A DNA stretch of 64,000 nt from NCBI GenBank assembly GCA_003134655.1, contig PLBY01000082.1, positions 29,173 through 93,172 of the forward strand. Reading direction: 5' to 3'. This stretch comes from Acidobacteriaceae bacterium. GTDB lineage: Bacteria; Acidobacteriota; Terriglobia; Terriglobales; Acidobacteriaceae. Positions 28,671 through 38,884 of the stretch are shown here, one piece after another. Both the position numbers and the translations under genes were made by a program. Positions within the stretch are counted from its first letter, which is position 1; each line of letters begins with the position of its first letter. The notes beneath the pieces are model-generated. The model saw only the letters and a list, made by a program, of their open reading frames with translations, was not told the origin of the DNA and did not search any database.

Positions 28671-31600
28671 ATGCCAGAGCCACGCACAGGCCGGGGCGCG
28701 ACTGCGCTAACCAGAAAAATCACTCAGTTCCGAAGCGATAATTCGGGAGAACGGAACCTGTATCCGTTCATCCGTGACCTGCTGGTCAACCCGGCGTTCG
28801 GCATCGGCCTGAAGTCGGATCAAGTAGTCGTGGACTCTGCGTTAGCCGGTGGCCGCGATATCCCTGACCTAACCTTGTTCAGCACCAAAGGGGGCCGCGC
28901 GATAAAAACCCCCGACCACGCCTATGCGGTCTTTGAAGTGAAGCGCGGACACGATGTAGCCGACAATTCGGCTGAAATATACGCCGAGAAAAAGAAGTAC
29001 ATCAAAGCCGGTACCCGGTGGTTTTTTATTCTTGACCAAGAAGAGATCCATAAGTGGGACGTGATGGCCAAGACGGAAGCCGCCGTCTACCGCTGGGAAG
29101 ACCTGACCGACCCGGAACGCTTCGGCGTGTGCTTTGCGGAAGTGCGCCCATCGCACGTGGCGCTGGAAGAACAACTGAAGGAGTTTCGAGACGGCAAGAC
29201 GCGTTACGCCTTCCAGTCCATCGATGAGCTAGGTAAGCACCACTTCACGGACACGATCCGGGAAATTGCCTCCATTCTCAGTGCTGCCGTGACGCAATTG
29301 GTGGACACGAAGGTGGTGCCTGACCTGACCACAGCGAATACGTTGCTGCAAGAAATGGAGACCCGTTGGGGCCCAGCCATCTATGACTGGAATTCCGTAG
29401 GCTTCCCAATCGAGTTCACCAACATCGTTGATGAAAGAATCGCACGCACTCTTCCAACTGAGGACATCACGGAATACCCCGAAGCGCATGACCGGTTCGC
29501 GGCTGACATAGAGCCGTGCGTATACGCGCTGCGTATCGAAAAGCACCTGCTCGGCGAGTACGCCACCAGAATGGGCATTGAAGGGGAGATCTCTTTGCTA
29601 AAGTCCCGACGCACCGGCAGCAAATTGACGGACAGCGGCAAGGTGGCTGAATCGTTTATCTATGAAACTGCCTCATTGATCGTCTCGCGTATGCTCATGG
29701 TCAGATTTTCGGAAGACCACGGGTTTCTGAAACGATTCATCAGCAATGGCGGCGTGGAAGTTTTCGCGCGCTATGCCGACTATTATTCCAAGCCGATGCA
29801 AGCATTGCTGAAGGAAACCTACCGTCAATCGGCAGAACTTTACCGGAATCTTTTCGATCAGAACATACTGGACTGGGCCTTGGATAGTTCAGATGAGAAT
29901 CTCAGCTCCGCTTTGCTGCATGCGATGTATCTGCTGTCGCGCTGGGACTTCAAGGCCATCCACGGTGACATCCTCTCGGGCGTTTATGACCACTACCTAG
30001 ACCCTGGAAAGCGGCGTGCCCTGGGTGAAGTATTCACCCGGCCAGAGATCGCGCGCTACATGCTGGAATGCTGCCAATACGATTCAACCAAGACCGTGTT
30101 GGACCCAGCATGCGGAACAGGGACATTTTTGGTGGAAGCGCTCAATCAAGATGTGAACCGGCTACGTACCGCAGGTATGCTCACTGAACAGACCGTGACA
30201 CGGACCTTGCGGCGCCTGCACGGTCTGGACATCAGCCTGTTTTCTGTGTCTCTTGCGCAGATCCAGTTGCTCTGGCATAACATAGACCTGTTCACCGGCA
30301 AGTCCCCCAGTGAGATTCGATCATTGGCAGCATCGCTGGTGCCAGCCATCCAGGTGCACGGTGGACACTCTTCCCTGGATACCTTTGGTGAGCCAATTGT
30401 CCGGGGCCTCGACACGAGCGCATCTCAAACAGGCCTTGATTTTTCGACCGCAGCCAGTGACCTGCGCCGCAAGCGCGTTGCTACTGTGCCCAGACGCTTT
30501 AGGCGGCTGGTGCAAGGCACTTATGACATAGTCATTGGCAACCCTCCCTATGTGCGTCCACACCGTCTTTCACTGGAGCGTGGCTTCCTCCAGACCTACC
30601 ACGAGGTTGCACAAGGACAGGTGGACCTTTACATCCCGTTCTTGTACCGCGCGGTTCGCGGGTGGGTAAAGGAGGGGGGCAGGGTTTCCTTCATCGTGCC
30701 CATGGGGGTCCTGGAAGCTGCCTACGCTGGGCCGCTGCGCCGTGTCTTGAGTGAATTCAAGCTAATTGAAATCGTCGACATGGAAGCCCTGCGGAAAAAG
30801 ACATTCAGGGGTATAAAGCGCCCAACCATTATTTTCGTACTTGAGAATTCACCGGGTTCAGAGAACGATGAAGTGGCCACCACAACATTGTCTATGGACT
30901 GCTACAACGCGGACACTGACACTGTAGACTTCACCAAGGCCGCCAGGGCCACCGTCACGCGCAAGTTGATGTCCGAATCGGCCTACTTGCCCAACAATGC
31001 GGACAATTCAGCGTGGATGGCTGATGTAGTGACCGAAGATACCGCTGCTCTTCTCACTAAAGTGTCGGCGGCAGATGCGTGCATTTTGGAACGAATGGCT
31101 CAAGCACCACGGCTGGGCAGCATCGTCAAGGTGGTGTATAAGCGCAGGGGGCAGCGCGAAGCGGGTACTGCACAAGCTAATGCGGTTGAACGCATCCCAG
31201 ACGGTAGCAACCCGCAGGAGTGGGAACCGTATGTGATGCTGGCCTACGGTATCAAGCTCGGCAGTTCGCGTGCGATTGTTCCGTCCGGCCTGCCGATTTA
31301 CAAGGGCCAGAACATCTTCCCGTCCGGTGTCCTCGGTGAACCCATGGGGCACTGGGACCCTGAGCACTCAATAGTGGATTCTCTGCGCTTGTATGCGTAT
31401 CGGCATCTCTTCGACCATTCCAGGCTTTATGCGGTCCGGAATGTTTCCCAACTTCCGGCCGCGTGTCCCGCGCCTGCTGACAGGGTATTCCAGAACACGG
31501 CGCAACTGATCCAGCTTGCTGAAGACTTCCCGCTAAACCTGTACCTGCTGTCTCGCATTCCGCAATGGTTCGCAGTGAAGGTATTGCGCACCAGCATCAT

Positions 31601-32288
31601 TGAAGACTTGTTTACCACATGGGTAAAGCGCAACTTGTTGCTTATTCCCATTCCGTCCAGGCGGACCGCAGCCGACATTGCGCGGTTGAGAGCCGCCGGT
31701 GAACGTGTGATCACCAGAGACAAGGACTTGTCCAATGCCCATCGACACGTTGAACAATTGATAGCAGACAGCCCAAAGAAGTCTCTCTTTGACCTGTTCG
31801 CAGACAATAATCCCCTTGTGGCCGGTGCCGACCTCAGCGGCGCGGCATCCGAGGCCGTGGTCTCTGCCGTACACGAGGAGGGCGAAGATGTGGCCAGTGA
31901 TGACCCATCCTTCAGGATCAAGGTGCCCAATCCCGCGCTGCGCCGCTACTTGGCGTATATGTTGGACCGATTGGTGGATGAAGGCGATGATGTCACCTTC
32001 GATGTTGAGAGGCTAGGCTCTTTGCAGGTTCCTTCCAACATTGATGCCGTCGTTACGGCTATTGACCTGATGCGCAGCGCTGACCCAGCCCGCCAGTTCC
32101 AAGATTCCCTTCTTGAACTCGATAAGGTAGTGGCTTACCTGTTGGGCATGTCCGACGCCGACTTGAATTACATCACGTCGGCGATGGTGAATGATGGATT
32201 CCTTAAGCAGCTACGTCCCAGTTTTGAACACAGAGGACTGCGCGTCCAGCCGTATGCGGACCATAGTCAGGGAGACCGCTATGCGTGA
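28671..32288 (+). CDS. Type IIG-like restriction enzyme / N6-adenine methylase
   Basis: About 1205 residues from the ATG at 28671; the frame is open back to 28437, but the upstream part is antisense to the integrase remnant. The N-terminus carries a PD-(D/E)xK-like nuclease pattern: Asp66 in RDIPDLTLF and E89-V-K91 in VFEVKRG. The methylase has motif I DPACGTGTFLVEA near 478 and motif IV NPPY at 624, i.e. an adenine N6 methylase of the Eco57I family. The C-terminal 500 residues should include target recognition. It is the first gene of an operon with AIPR, a second methylase, a nuclease and a nucleotide-binding effector. Confidence 0.85.
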   Translation: MPEPRTGRGATALTRKITQFRSDNSGERNLYPFIRDLLVNPAFGIGLKSDQVVVDSALAGGRDIPDLTLFSTKGGRAIKTPDHAYAVFEVKRGHDVADNSAEIYAEKKKYIKAGTRWFFILDQEEIHKWDVMAKTEAAVYRWEDLTDPERFGVCFAEVRPSHVALEEQLKEFRDGKTRYAFQSIDELGKHHFTDTIREIASILSAAVTQLVDTKVVPDLTTANTLLQEMETRWGPAIYDWNSVGFPIEFTNIVDERIARTLPTEDITEYPEAHDRFAADIEPCVYALRIEKHLLGEYATRMGIEGEISLLKSRRTGSKLTDSGKVAESFIYETASLIVSRMLMVRFSEDHGFLKRFISNGGVEVFARYADYYSKPMQALLKETYRQSAELYRNLFDQNILDWALDSSDENLSSALLHAMYLLSRWDFKAIHGDILSGVYDHYLDPGKRRALGEVFTRPEIARYMLECCQYDSTKTVLDPACGTGTFLVEALNQDVNRLRTAGMLTEQTVTRTLRRLHGLDISLFSVSLAQIQLLWHNIDLFTGKSPSEIRSLAASLVPAIQVHGGHSSLDTFGEPIVRGLDTSASQTGLDFSTAASDLRRKRVATVPRRFRRLVQGTYDIVIGNPPYVRPHRLSLERGFLQTYHEVAQGQVDLYIPFLYRAVRGWVKEGGRVSFIVPMGVLEAAYAGPLRRVLSEFKLIEIVDMEALRKKTFRGIKRPTIIFVLENSPGSENDEVATTTLSMDCYNADTDTVDFTKAARATVTRKLMSESAYLPNNADNSAWMADVVTEDTAALLTKVSAADACILERMAQAPRLGSIVKVVYKRRGQREAGTAQANAVERIPDGSNPQEWEPYVMLAYGIKLGSSRAIVPSGLPIYKGQNIFPSGVLGEPMGHWDPEHSIVDSLRLYAYRHLFDHSRLYAVRNVSQLPAACPAPADRVFQNTAQLIQLAEDFPLNLYLLSRIPQWFAVKVLRTSIIEDLFTTWVKRNLLLIPIPSRRTAADIARLRAAGERVITRDKDLSNAHRHVEQLIADSPKKSLFDLFADNNPLVAGADLSGAASEAVVSAVHEEGEDVASDDPSFRIKVPNPALRRYLAYMLDRLVDEGDDVTFDVERLGSLQVPSNIDAVVTAIDLMRSADPARQFQDSLLELDKVVAYLLGMSDADLNYITSAMVNDGFLKQLRPSFEHRGLRVQPYADHSQGDRYA

Positions 32289-32333
32289 GTCGGATCGGCC
32301 GCTAAAAGAAGGAGCGGAAACAATACGGTCACT

Positions 32334-34274
32334 TTGTCGCATGGATATGCTGGCAAAGCTGAACGGGAATTCATCAACGCTATACTGACCCGGTGGAAAG
32401 GGCGCGATATTTATATGATCTCTCTTGAAGATTTTGAGCGGCAGTGGCTTGAAGAGATTGTCGCTGGAAGTCCTAGCACAACACAACTCGGCCATAGTTT
32501 CGCGGAAAAGATTCTGCGCGACTGGCACGAGATCGATTCCGCAACAGCGGAGGTTATCTTGTGCGATGGCGCAGGGGACGGCGGAATTGACGCCGCAGTT
32601 TTCGTCAAAGAGGATCTTCAGGAAGGAATCGAAGGCGATTTGTGGGTTCTGCTTCAAAGCAAGTATGGTTCGTCCTACACCGGCGCTGACACGATCACGA
32701 GCGAAGCGCAGAAGCTGTTCGCAACGCTTGAGGGCAAGAGAGAGAAGCTTTCGTCTCTGTCCACTGAACTCGTAGACCGGCTGCGGAATTTCCTGAAGAA
32801 TCGCGGACCGAAGGACAGGTTGGACTACGTCCTTGCAACCACGAAAAAGCTCACTGCCGAAGAGCAGGAGTACCTGGCCAACATCAAGACGCTTGGCCGG
32901 GCGAAATTCGGAGAATGTTTTGATGTTGATTCCGTGTCCGTTGAGACCCTCTACAACAAGGTCGCTGAAGAAGATGCTTTCGGCCCCGCCAAGCTGTCGC
33001 TGAAACTGCAAACCACCGTGACCAGTTCCGGGGACATACTGTTAATTGGCGCGACGAAACTCGCCAGCATTTTCAAATTCATGCAGGACTATAAGGCTAA
33101 GACTGGGGACTTGGATTTGCTTTACGAAAAGAATGTCCGCAAGTTCCTCGGTAATAAGAGAAAGGTTAACAAGGGAATCGAGCAAACCTTGGAGAAGCAC
33201 CCTGAGCGCTTCGGCCTGTACAACAACGGCATCACCATTGTCGCGGAAGATGTGAAAAGATCGGGTGATGATGAGGTAAGCCTCACAAATCCGTTCATCG
33301 TCAATGGCTGCCAGACAACGCGGTCGATATGGTCGGTATTGCAGCGCCGGCTAAATTCTGGCGGCAGTGCTCCCACTCAGGAACAGAAGGACTGGCAGTC
33401 CCAGCTCGATAATGCGGTAGTTGTTACCAAGATTGTAGTTGTCGGCTCCGAAGGCGAGGAGTTGCTTACGGAGACCACCAGATACACGAACTCCCAGAAT
33501 GCCGTCGGCGAGAAGGATTTCATCGCCCTTGAAAAGGATTTCCGGACCTGGGCTCCAATGTTCAAGGAAAGATATGGGGTCTTCCTGGAAATCCAGCGTG
33601 GTGCCTGGGAAGCACGGCGCGCATACCAGAGGCAGCATCCGACAGCAACGCCACTCTATGTCGAAATGGCTAACGCATTTGAGCTTCTCAAGGCTTACGC
33701 CGCTGGCTGGCTTTGTGAGCCGGGGATCGCTTATGGAAAGAATCCGCCATTTGCGCCGGGCGGCACCCTATTCAGCAAGATTGTCAACGATTCCGGCTTC
33801 GGTGTGGATTCACTCTTTGCTGCGTACCAGATGCAGAAGATGGCAACCGGCTACGGCTTTGGGCGAGGCACGAAGCTACCGACGAGGGGACAGACCCGCT
33901 ATCTCTTCATCATGGTTGCGGTTGACCTGGTCAAGGATTTCCTTATCAACAGCAGCCTTGACTACGGCCATGCCGCAATCTCCTCCGCAATCATCAAGTT
34001 TGGTGATGCGGGCTTGCTAACGGAAGTAGGGGAATCGGCCGTCCAACTCATTGACGATTACCTGACCAAGGGCAATGAAGATTCCCTCTTCAGCGAGCCA
34101 GAATTCCAGAAGATTCTGGACCTCAATGCATTTCTGAAGGCGGAAAGGCTGGGCAAGAGTGATGAGTTTTCGCCACGGCTGCGAATGCAACTGGCACTGA
34201 CCAGGCGAGTGTTCAGAAAGCGCGCACCGTTGGAAAAGATGAAGGCTGCACTGGCGGCAGCGGTCCCGGCGTGA
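32334..34274 (+). CDS. AIPR (abortive infection phage resistance) family protein
   Basis: A 646-residue protein with the AIPR hallmarks: FGLYNNGITIVAED near residue 294 and NPFIVNGCQTTRSIW near 320. The N-terminus (DGAGDGGIDAAVFVKED, then LLQSKYGSSYTG) has the D...QxK pattern of a restriction-like nuclease. AIPR proteins are found with restriction-modification and abortive-infection genes; their exact action is not settled. The start is uncertain: TTG at 32334 with a distant GAAGGAG, or ATG at 32415. It lies 45 bases after the first methylase gene. Confidence 0.82.
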   Translation: MSHGYAGKAEREFINAILTRWKGRDIYMISLEDFERQWLEEIVAGSPSTTQLGHSFAEKILRDWHEIDSATAEVILCDGAGDGGIDAAVFVKEDLQEGIEGDLWVLLQSKYGSSYTGADTITSEAQKLFATLEGKREKLSSLSTELVDRLRNFLKNRGPKDRLDYVLATTKKLTAEEQEYLANIKTLGRAKFGECFDVDSVSVETLYNKVAEEDAFGPAKLSLKLQTTVTSSGDILLIGATKLASIFKFMQDYKAKTGDLDLLYEKNVRKFLGNKRKVNKGIEQTLEKHPERFGLYNNGITIVAEDVKRSGDDEVSLTNPFIVNGCQTTRSIWSVLQRRLNSGGSAPTQEQKDWQSQLDNAVVVTKIVVVGSEGEELLTETTRYTNSQNAVGEKDFIALEKDFRTWAPMFKERYGVFLEIQRGAWEARRAYQRQHPTATPLYVEMANAFELLKAYAAGWLCEPGIAYGKNPPFAPGGTLFSKIVNDSGFGVDSLFAAYQMQKMATGYGFGRGTKLPTRGQTRYLFIMVAVDLVKDFLINSSLDYGHAAISSAIIKFGDAGLLTEVGESAVQLIDDYLTKGNEDSLFSEPEFQKILDLNAFLKAERLGKSDEFSPRLRMQLALTRRVFRKRAPLEKMKAALAAAVPA

Positions 34275-34457
34275 GGGGCGTCTATCCTATTGAACGCCAA
34301 GGGCATAGAATCATATTCGCTTTTTGTTCTCCATTCGGTAGAATACTGGGAAAGGCTCGCTTTCTTGGCAAATGGAGAAGGCAAAACTCCAATGATTGGA
34401 GAACGAACTGCTGCCCTGCCGGAGGAGGCAGGCCATTCTGGGGAAAAGAATTAAGGA

Positions 34458-37301
34458 ATGACTGACCGCGCGAAATGGCTACTGGATCTCGACGCATCCG
34501 TGCAGGGGATGTCTGTAGACGGGCTTGTGCCCGTGAGCGGATATCAGCGCGACGGACGTGCGCCCGAAGAGATTGCCATGATAGAAAAAGCCCAGTCCTA
34601 CGGCGCTCAGGCGGTCTTTTTCGAGGCGGGACGCAATGGTCGGTCGCCGGTGGCGCAGGCTTTTATATTCGTCTCGGATGGTCCGGCCGAGGACCAGAAA
34701 TTCGCAGAGTTGCACCAGCGCCTCTGGTCTTGGGGCGGAGTACCCTTGCTTTACCGCAAGACACTTGGGCTTGTACAGCTCTTCCGGTGCGCCCACAAGC
34801 CTGACTTTGTATCCGAGACCGGCACAATCATTTGCAATCCGTTCAAGACACTCACTCTGGCGGCGACCATCAGCGATGATCCTTGGTGGGACGCTTCGCA
34901 GCTGCGTAATGGCACTCTGTGGGATGACCCCAGAGTCTGCCAAGAGATGCTGTCCGCCAGTCAGGCGGCGCAAAAGAGCCTCATCGACGCTGTAAGGCAG
35001 CTCAACGCCGACCTGAATAAGAGAAACATCCTAAAGAAACACCTTCGCCGGCGACTACTAATTCTATCGTTGCTCATATCCTATCTTGAGGAGCGCGGCG
35101 TCTTTCTTCCGGGGTTCTTCGGACAGTTCCTCAAGGGAGCTAACAAGTTCTTCGAAGTACTGAAGAATGGCAAGGCTCTGATCAAGCTCTTGGCGCATTT
35201 GGAGGAGCGGTTCAATGGCCGCGTGTTCATATTGAGCGATTCGGATCGCGAATCTCTTCGGGAGAACACGCAGCTTGACCGTTTCGCCAGGCTCATTGAG
35301 GGACATGAAGAGCCCGGCGGTCAGTTGACACTCTGGAGGCTCTATTCATTCAAAGACTTGCCTGTAGAATTGATAAGCCACATATATCAAATCTTCGTAA
35401 AAGACAGCGATAGCTCCGTCTACACGCCGCCATTTCTCGTACGCCTGATGCTGGAAGAGTCACTCAGTTGGGAACGGCTCGATCGCTTGGAGCAGCGAAA
35501 TGAAATCATCCTCGATCCCTGCTGCGGTTCAGGCGTGTTCCTCGTCGAGGCCTATAAACGTTTGGTCTTGCACTGGCGGAGCCGCAATCAGTGGAAGCGG
35601 CCTGATGAGACCGTTCTTAAGAGTCTTCTTCATAAGGTTCACGGGATTGATCTGGAGGAAGGGGCGGTTGAACTCGCCGCATTCAGTTTGTGCGTCGCGC
35701 TCTGCGATGCACTGGAGCCGGAAGCGATTCGTGCCAGCATCAAGCTCTTCCCTCCGCTTGCCGAAAACACGTTGCATCATTCCTGCTTCTTTGACGCTAA
35801 GGAACAAAACCTAATAAAACAGCCAATCGCACTCGTAACGGGAAATCCGCCTTTCACATCCACCCTTAATACCGAGGGAGCGAAGCTTAGCTACCGGCGC
35901 TATGTAGACACTTACGGTTCCCTGCCGGACAAGCAACTAGCCTACCTGTTCTTGCACGAAGCGATGGAAATGGTCGCCGAAGGCGGCGTGCTCTGCATGC
36001 TCCAGCAATACAACTTCCTCTACAACCAGAAATCGCTCGGCTTCCGTCGCAACTTCATTAAGAAATGGGATGTCAGGGAAATATTGGATTTCATCTCGGT
36101 TCGCGGTCTCTTCAAGAAAGGCGATGCCGACACCAAAGTGGTTGTTGTGGTTGCAGATGCTGCCAAGCCGCCAGGGGATCGCAAAATCCTCCATGCCACA
36201 TTCCGTCGTAGCGGTCGCGCGGATGCCGAACAGGGTTTCGACATCGACTACTACGACCTGCACTGGATACCTCGTGATCTTGCATTGAGCAACGATGCGG
36301 TCTGGCGGGCCGATTTGCTGGGCGGGGGGCGTGTATTGGGATTTGTTGACCGTTTGAAAAACATTCGCACGCTTGGTCAATACGCGACGAAGCCAGGATG
36401 GGATGTAGGCGAGGGGTTCATTGTCGGCAAGAAGGGATCGCTTGCAAAGGCACCCCACATCACAGGCAAGCCTCTTATAGAGCCGCCGCACCTGAAAGAC
36501 AATGCCGGCATAGCGAAGCTGGAGACGGTAACGGCGACTCGCTTCAAGTCCAGCTACAGCCCCAAACGATTCCAGAGCCCTATGGTTTTAATTCATGAAC
36601 ACGAGGACTTGACTGCCAAGAGCTTTCTTTCTGGTTATTACACTTACAAACATAAGATCATGGGGTTTTGCGCTCCGAAGTCTGATGCTGGCGAGATAGA
36701 GAAGATCGCATCGTGGCTGAAAATAGCGAAAAGACCGCTCCAGGCATTCGTGACGGCGGCGGGAATGACCACATTTACGCAGAAGGCCAGCTGGGTCGGC
36801 TTGAATGACATTAAGGCGCTGCCATACCCCGAAAGCCGCACGCTTGACCTCAGCCCGAACGAACAAATTCTGGTTGATGACATCGTGGACTATTACCGCG
36901 ACCTGATTCGCCTAGGCGAAGACTCGGCGGCAATGAGGGAGAGTGGTAGTTCTATCTGCTCCGATTTCAGCGACGTTTTTGTCCGGCAAATCAACGCGAT
37001 TTACAAAAAGAATCCACTCCATGTGCTCCCGGCCCAGACCTGGCCCGGTGTCATCTGCCAAGCATTTGCTTTCGGTAAAGGCAAGGTCGATTGGAGCGGA
37101 GCCCACGAACTGAAAGGCAAGCTGACCACCCTCCTTCATGAAAAACAAGGTACGACGCTTCATGTGACCCGGATCGCCCGTATCTACGACGGCAGCTTCA
37201 TTTTCATGCTGAAGCCGGATCGACTGCGCTACTGGCTACGCTCCGTGGCCTTGCGCGATGCCGACGAAACATTGTCCGACCTTCGGGCGCAAGGATTCTG
37301 A
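34458..37301 (+). CDS. Second N6-adenine methylase, Eco57I-like
   Basis: A 947-residue methylase: motif I ILDPCCGSGVFLVEA near 351 and motif IV NPPF at 463. A helical N-terminus precedes it (RRLLILSLLISYLEERGVFLP is typical of the Eco57I/type ISP helical region), and the C-terminal half after 620 probably reads the DNA target. No nuclease motif is obvious in this protein, unlike the first methylase of the operon; the separate 238-residue protein that follows could supply cleavage. The ATG start has an AAGGA site. A 183-base gap separates it from the AIPR gene. Confidence 0.85.
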   Translation: MTDRAKWLLDLDASVQGMSVDGLVPVSGYQRDGRAPEEIAMIEKAQSYGAQAVFFEAGRNGRSPVAQAFIFVSDGPAEDQKFAELHQRLWSWGGVPLLYRKTLGLVQLFRCAHKPDFVSETGTIICNPFKTLTLAATISDDPWWDASQLRNGTLWDDPRVCQEMLSASQAAQKSLIDAVRQLNADLNKRNILKKHLRRRLLILSLLISYLEERGVFLPGFFGQFLKGANKFFEVLKNGKALIKLLAHLEERFNGRVFILSDSDRESLRENTQLDRFARLIEGHEEPGGQLTLWRLYSFKDLPVELISHIYQIFVKDSDSSVYTPPFLVRLMLEESLSWERLDRLEQRNEIILDPCCGSGVFLVEAYKRLVLHWRSRNQWKRPDETVLKSLLHKVHGIDLEEGAVELAAFSLCVALCDALEPEAIRASIKLFPPLAENTLHHSCFFDAKEQNLIKQPIALVTGNPPFTSTLNTEGAKLSYRRYVDTYGSLPDKQLAYLFLHEAMEMVAEGGVLCMLQQYNFLYNQKSLGFRRNFIKKWDVREILDFISVRGLFKKGDADTKVVVVVADAAKPPGDRKILHATFRRSGRADAEQGFDIDYYDLHWIPRDLALSNDAVWRADLLGGGRVLGFVDRLKNIRTLGQYATKPGWDVGEGFIVGKKGSLAKAPHITGKPLIEPPHLKDNAGIAKLETVTATRFKSSYSPKRFQSPMVLIHEHEDLTAKSFLSGYYTYKHKIMGFCAPKSDAGEIEKIASWLKIAKRPLQAFVTAAGMTTFTQKASWVGLNDIKALPYPESRTLDLSPNEQILVDDIVDYYRDLIRLGEDSAAMRESGSSICSDFSDVFVRQINAIYKKNPLHVLPAQTWPGVICQAFAFGKGKVDWSGAHELKGKLTTLLHEKQGTTLHVTRIARIYDGSFIFMLKPDRLRYWLRSVALRDADETLSDLRAQGF

Positions 37302-37312
37302 AGCTCATTCTT

Positions 37313-38029
37313 ATGCTGGCAAACAGTCCGGACAATCCCGCTCAGGTTGGTACTCTCGGCAGAGATGTCCAAAAACCTGCAACTTTCGGGAACGAATTGC
37401 TCGACTTCATAGCGGGCGAGCTACCATACTGGCGTGACAGCCCTGACCGACCAAGAGAAACGGGCGAGACGATTCTCACGTCTCAACTTTGCGCCCACCT
37501 CAACAGCGTCGCTAGGCACTCTGCGGGTTGGGACATCCTTCAATTTAAGGTCGAGGAAGCCGATGAGCAGAATAAGGGCCGGAAGATTGACTTGATCGCA
37601 GCGCCGTGCGGCGTCACAATCACCATCGAAGGGCGTAGACACACGCAGTTCGAGACTCTCATGCCCATCGAATGCAAGAGGCTGCCGATACCGACGAGCA
37701 AAGAGCGCGACGAGCGCGAATACGTCATGAGTCAGCACTCCTCCACTGGTGGCATCCAGCGTTTCAAGGCGGGCCACCACGGAGCCGTTCACACCCTCGG
37801 TGCCATGATTGGATATGTACAGGAAGGGACGACCGCTGTTTGGGACATCCGCGTTGCGGAATGGATCACGGCTTTGGCTGGCAACGAACTTGGCTGGACG
37901 GTGAAGGACCTACTGCAACTCGAACGCCGCGATACGTCGTTACGATTGGCGGTTTTCCGTTCATCCCACGAAAGGCAAAATGGCCTGTCGGAGATTGAGC
38001 TCCGTCACTTTTGGATAGAGATGAATTGA
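37313..38029 (+). CDS. PD-(D/E)xK-like nuclease
   Basis: A 238-residue protein with a probable nuclease core: Asp93 in RKIDLIAAP followed by E120-C-K122 in MPIECKRLP, with a beta-turn between. A C-terminal helical region follows. It begins 11 bases after the second methylase gene, so it is the likely cleavage partner of that methylase. The fold call rests on the D-(26)-ExK spacing and context, not on a search. Confidence 0.65.
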   Translation: MLANSPDNPAQVGTLGRDVQKPATFGNELLDFIAGELPYWRDSPDRPRETGETILTSQLCAHLNSVARHSAGWDILQFKVEEADEQNKGRKIDLIAAPCGVTITIEGRRHTQFETLMPIECKRLPIPTSKERDEREYVMSQHSSTGGIQRFKAGHHGAVHTLGAMIGYVQEGTTAVWDIRVAEWITALAGNELGWTVKDLLQLERRDTSLRLAVFRSSHERQNGLSEIELRHFWIEMN

Positions 38030-38043
38030 GGAAGGACCAAGCA

Positions 38044-38796
38044 ATGTGGTACCACGCGATTACCGATTTCGGCGAAGACACCCGCTATTGGTGGAACCGA
38101 ACGAGAGAGGATCTCGTAAACGAGCTCGTTCTGCCATTGGTAGGCAAGCAGATTAGGGCCGTCAGTCGCCGCGGAAAAAAGGCACTCTTCAATTTCGGCA
38201 CCATCTCCTACATGACCATTATTAGGAGTAAATCAAAATTGAAGCGGCCTGCGTCGGGCAAGGTGCCCCCTGAGCTAAAAAACAAGCACTTCGTGCAAGA
38301 GAATGACGCAACGAAAGAGTTCTTGGATGAGCTGAAAATATTGTCAGCCAGTCCGGAGAGCCGATCGCTGCTCCAACAATCGATAATCAAGCCCCTCAAA
38401 CAAATATTTGTGATCATGAAATTCGGCGATCCCATCCTCGATTCCGCGTATCAGGGGGTCATCAAAGCTGTCGGAGAGGAAGAGTTTAAGTTTCAGGTGC
38501 TTCGCGTGGACGAAATCCGGGACGCAGGTCAAATCGTCCACCAAGTGCTTGATAACATCTCCAAAAGCGAGATCATTCTCGCTGAACTATCAGGTGAGCG
38601 GCCGAATTGCTACTACGAAGCCGGGTTTGCTCATGCACTTGGGAAAACGATGATATTCTGCGTTCGCCAGGGCGAGAATATTCATTTTGATCTCACCGGT
38701 TATCGGTTCATCCAATGGAGCACGGAACAGGATCTACGACAAAAGCTGCGAGAGTACTTGGAGTCCTACACGTCCAAAGCCACCGACGAGCTCTGA
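38044..38796 (+). CDS. Nucleoside-deoxyribosyltransferase/TIR-like effector
   Basis: About 250 residues from the ATG at 38044, which has a GAGGAAGGA site 7 bases upstream. The C-terminal 130 residues follow the deoxyribosyltransferase/TIR-like pattern: FVIMKFGDPILDSAYQ, an ISKSEIILAELSG strand-loop, and RPNCYYEAGFAHALGK with the probable catalytic Glu. Domains of this superfamily hydrolyse N-glycosidic bonds of nucleotides or NAD and act as toxic effectors in several defence systems. The N-terminal 110 residues are unrecognised. It is the last gene of the restriction-like operon, which suggests an abortive-infection arm. Confidence 0.72.
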   Translation: MWYHAITDFGEDTRYWWNRTREDLVNELVLPLVGKQIRAVSRRGKKALFNFGTISYMTIIRSKSKLKRPASGKVPPELKNKHFVQENDATKEFLDELKILSASPESRSLLQQSIIKPLKQIFVIMKFGDPILDSAYQGVIKAVGEEEFKFQVLRVDEIRDAGQIVHQVLDNISKSEIILAELSGERPNCYYEAGFAHALGKTMIFCVRQGENIHFDLTGYRFIQWSTEQDLRQKLREYLESYTSKATDEL

Positions 38797-38884
38797 AAAC
38801 TGATAATCGGGCAGTCGAGCTAGCACGTGATAATCCCGTTTACCGAAAAGCATGCAATCCCGAGGCACGAAGGGTAGGCGCTCG

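Noticed and set aside
28671..38796. BREX or DISARM system
   Set aside because: No PglZ, BrxC-like ATPase or DrmA/B helicase is present; only methylases, AIPR and nuclease-like genes.
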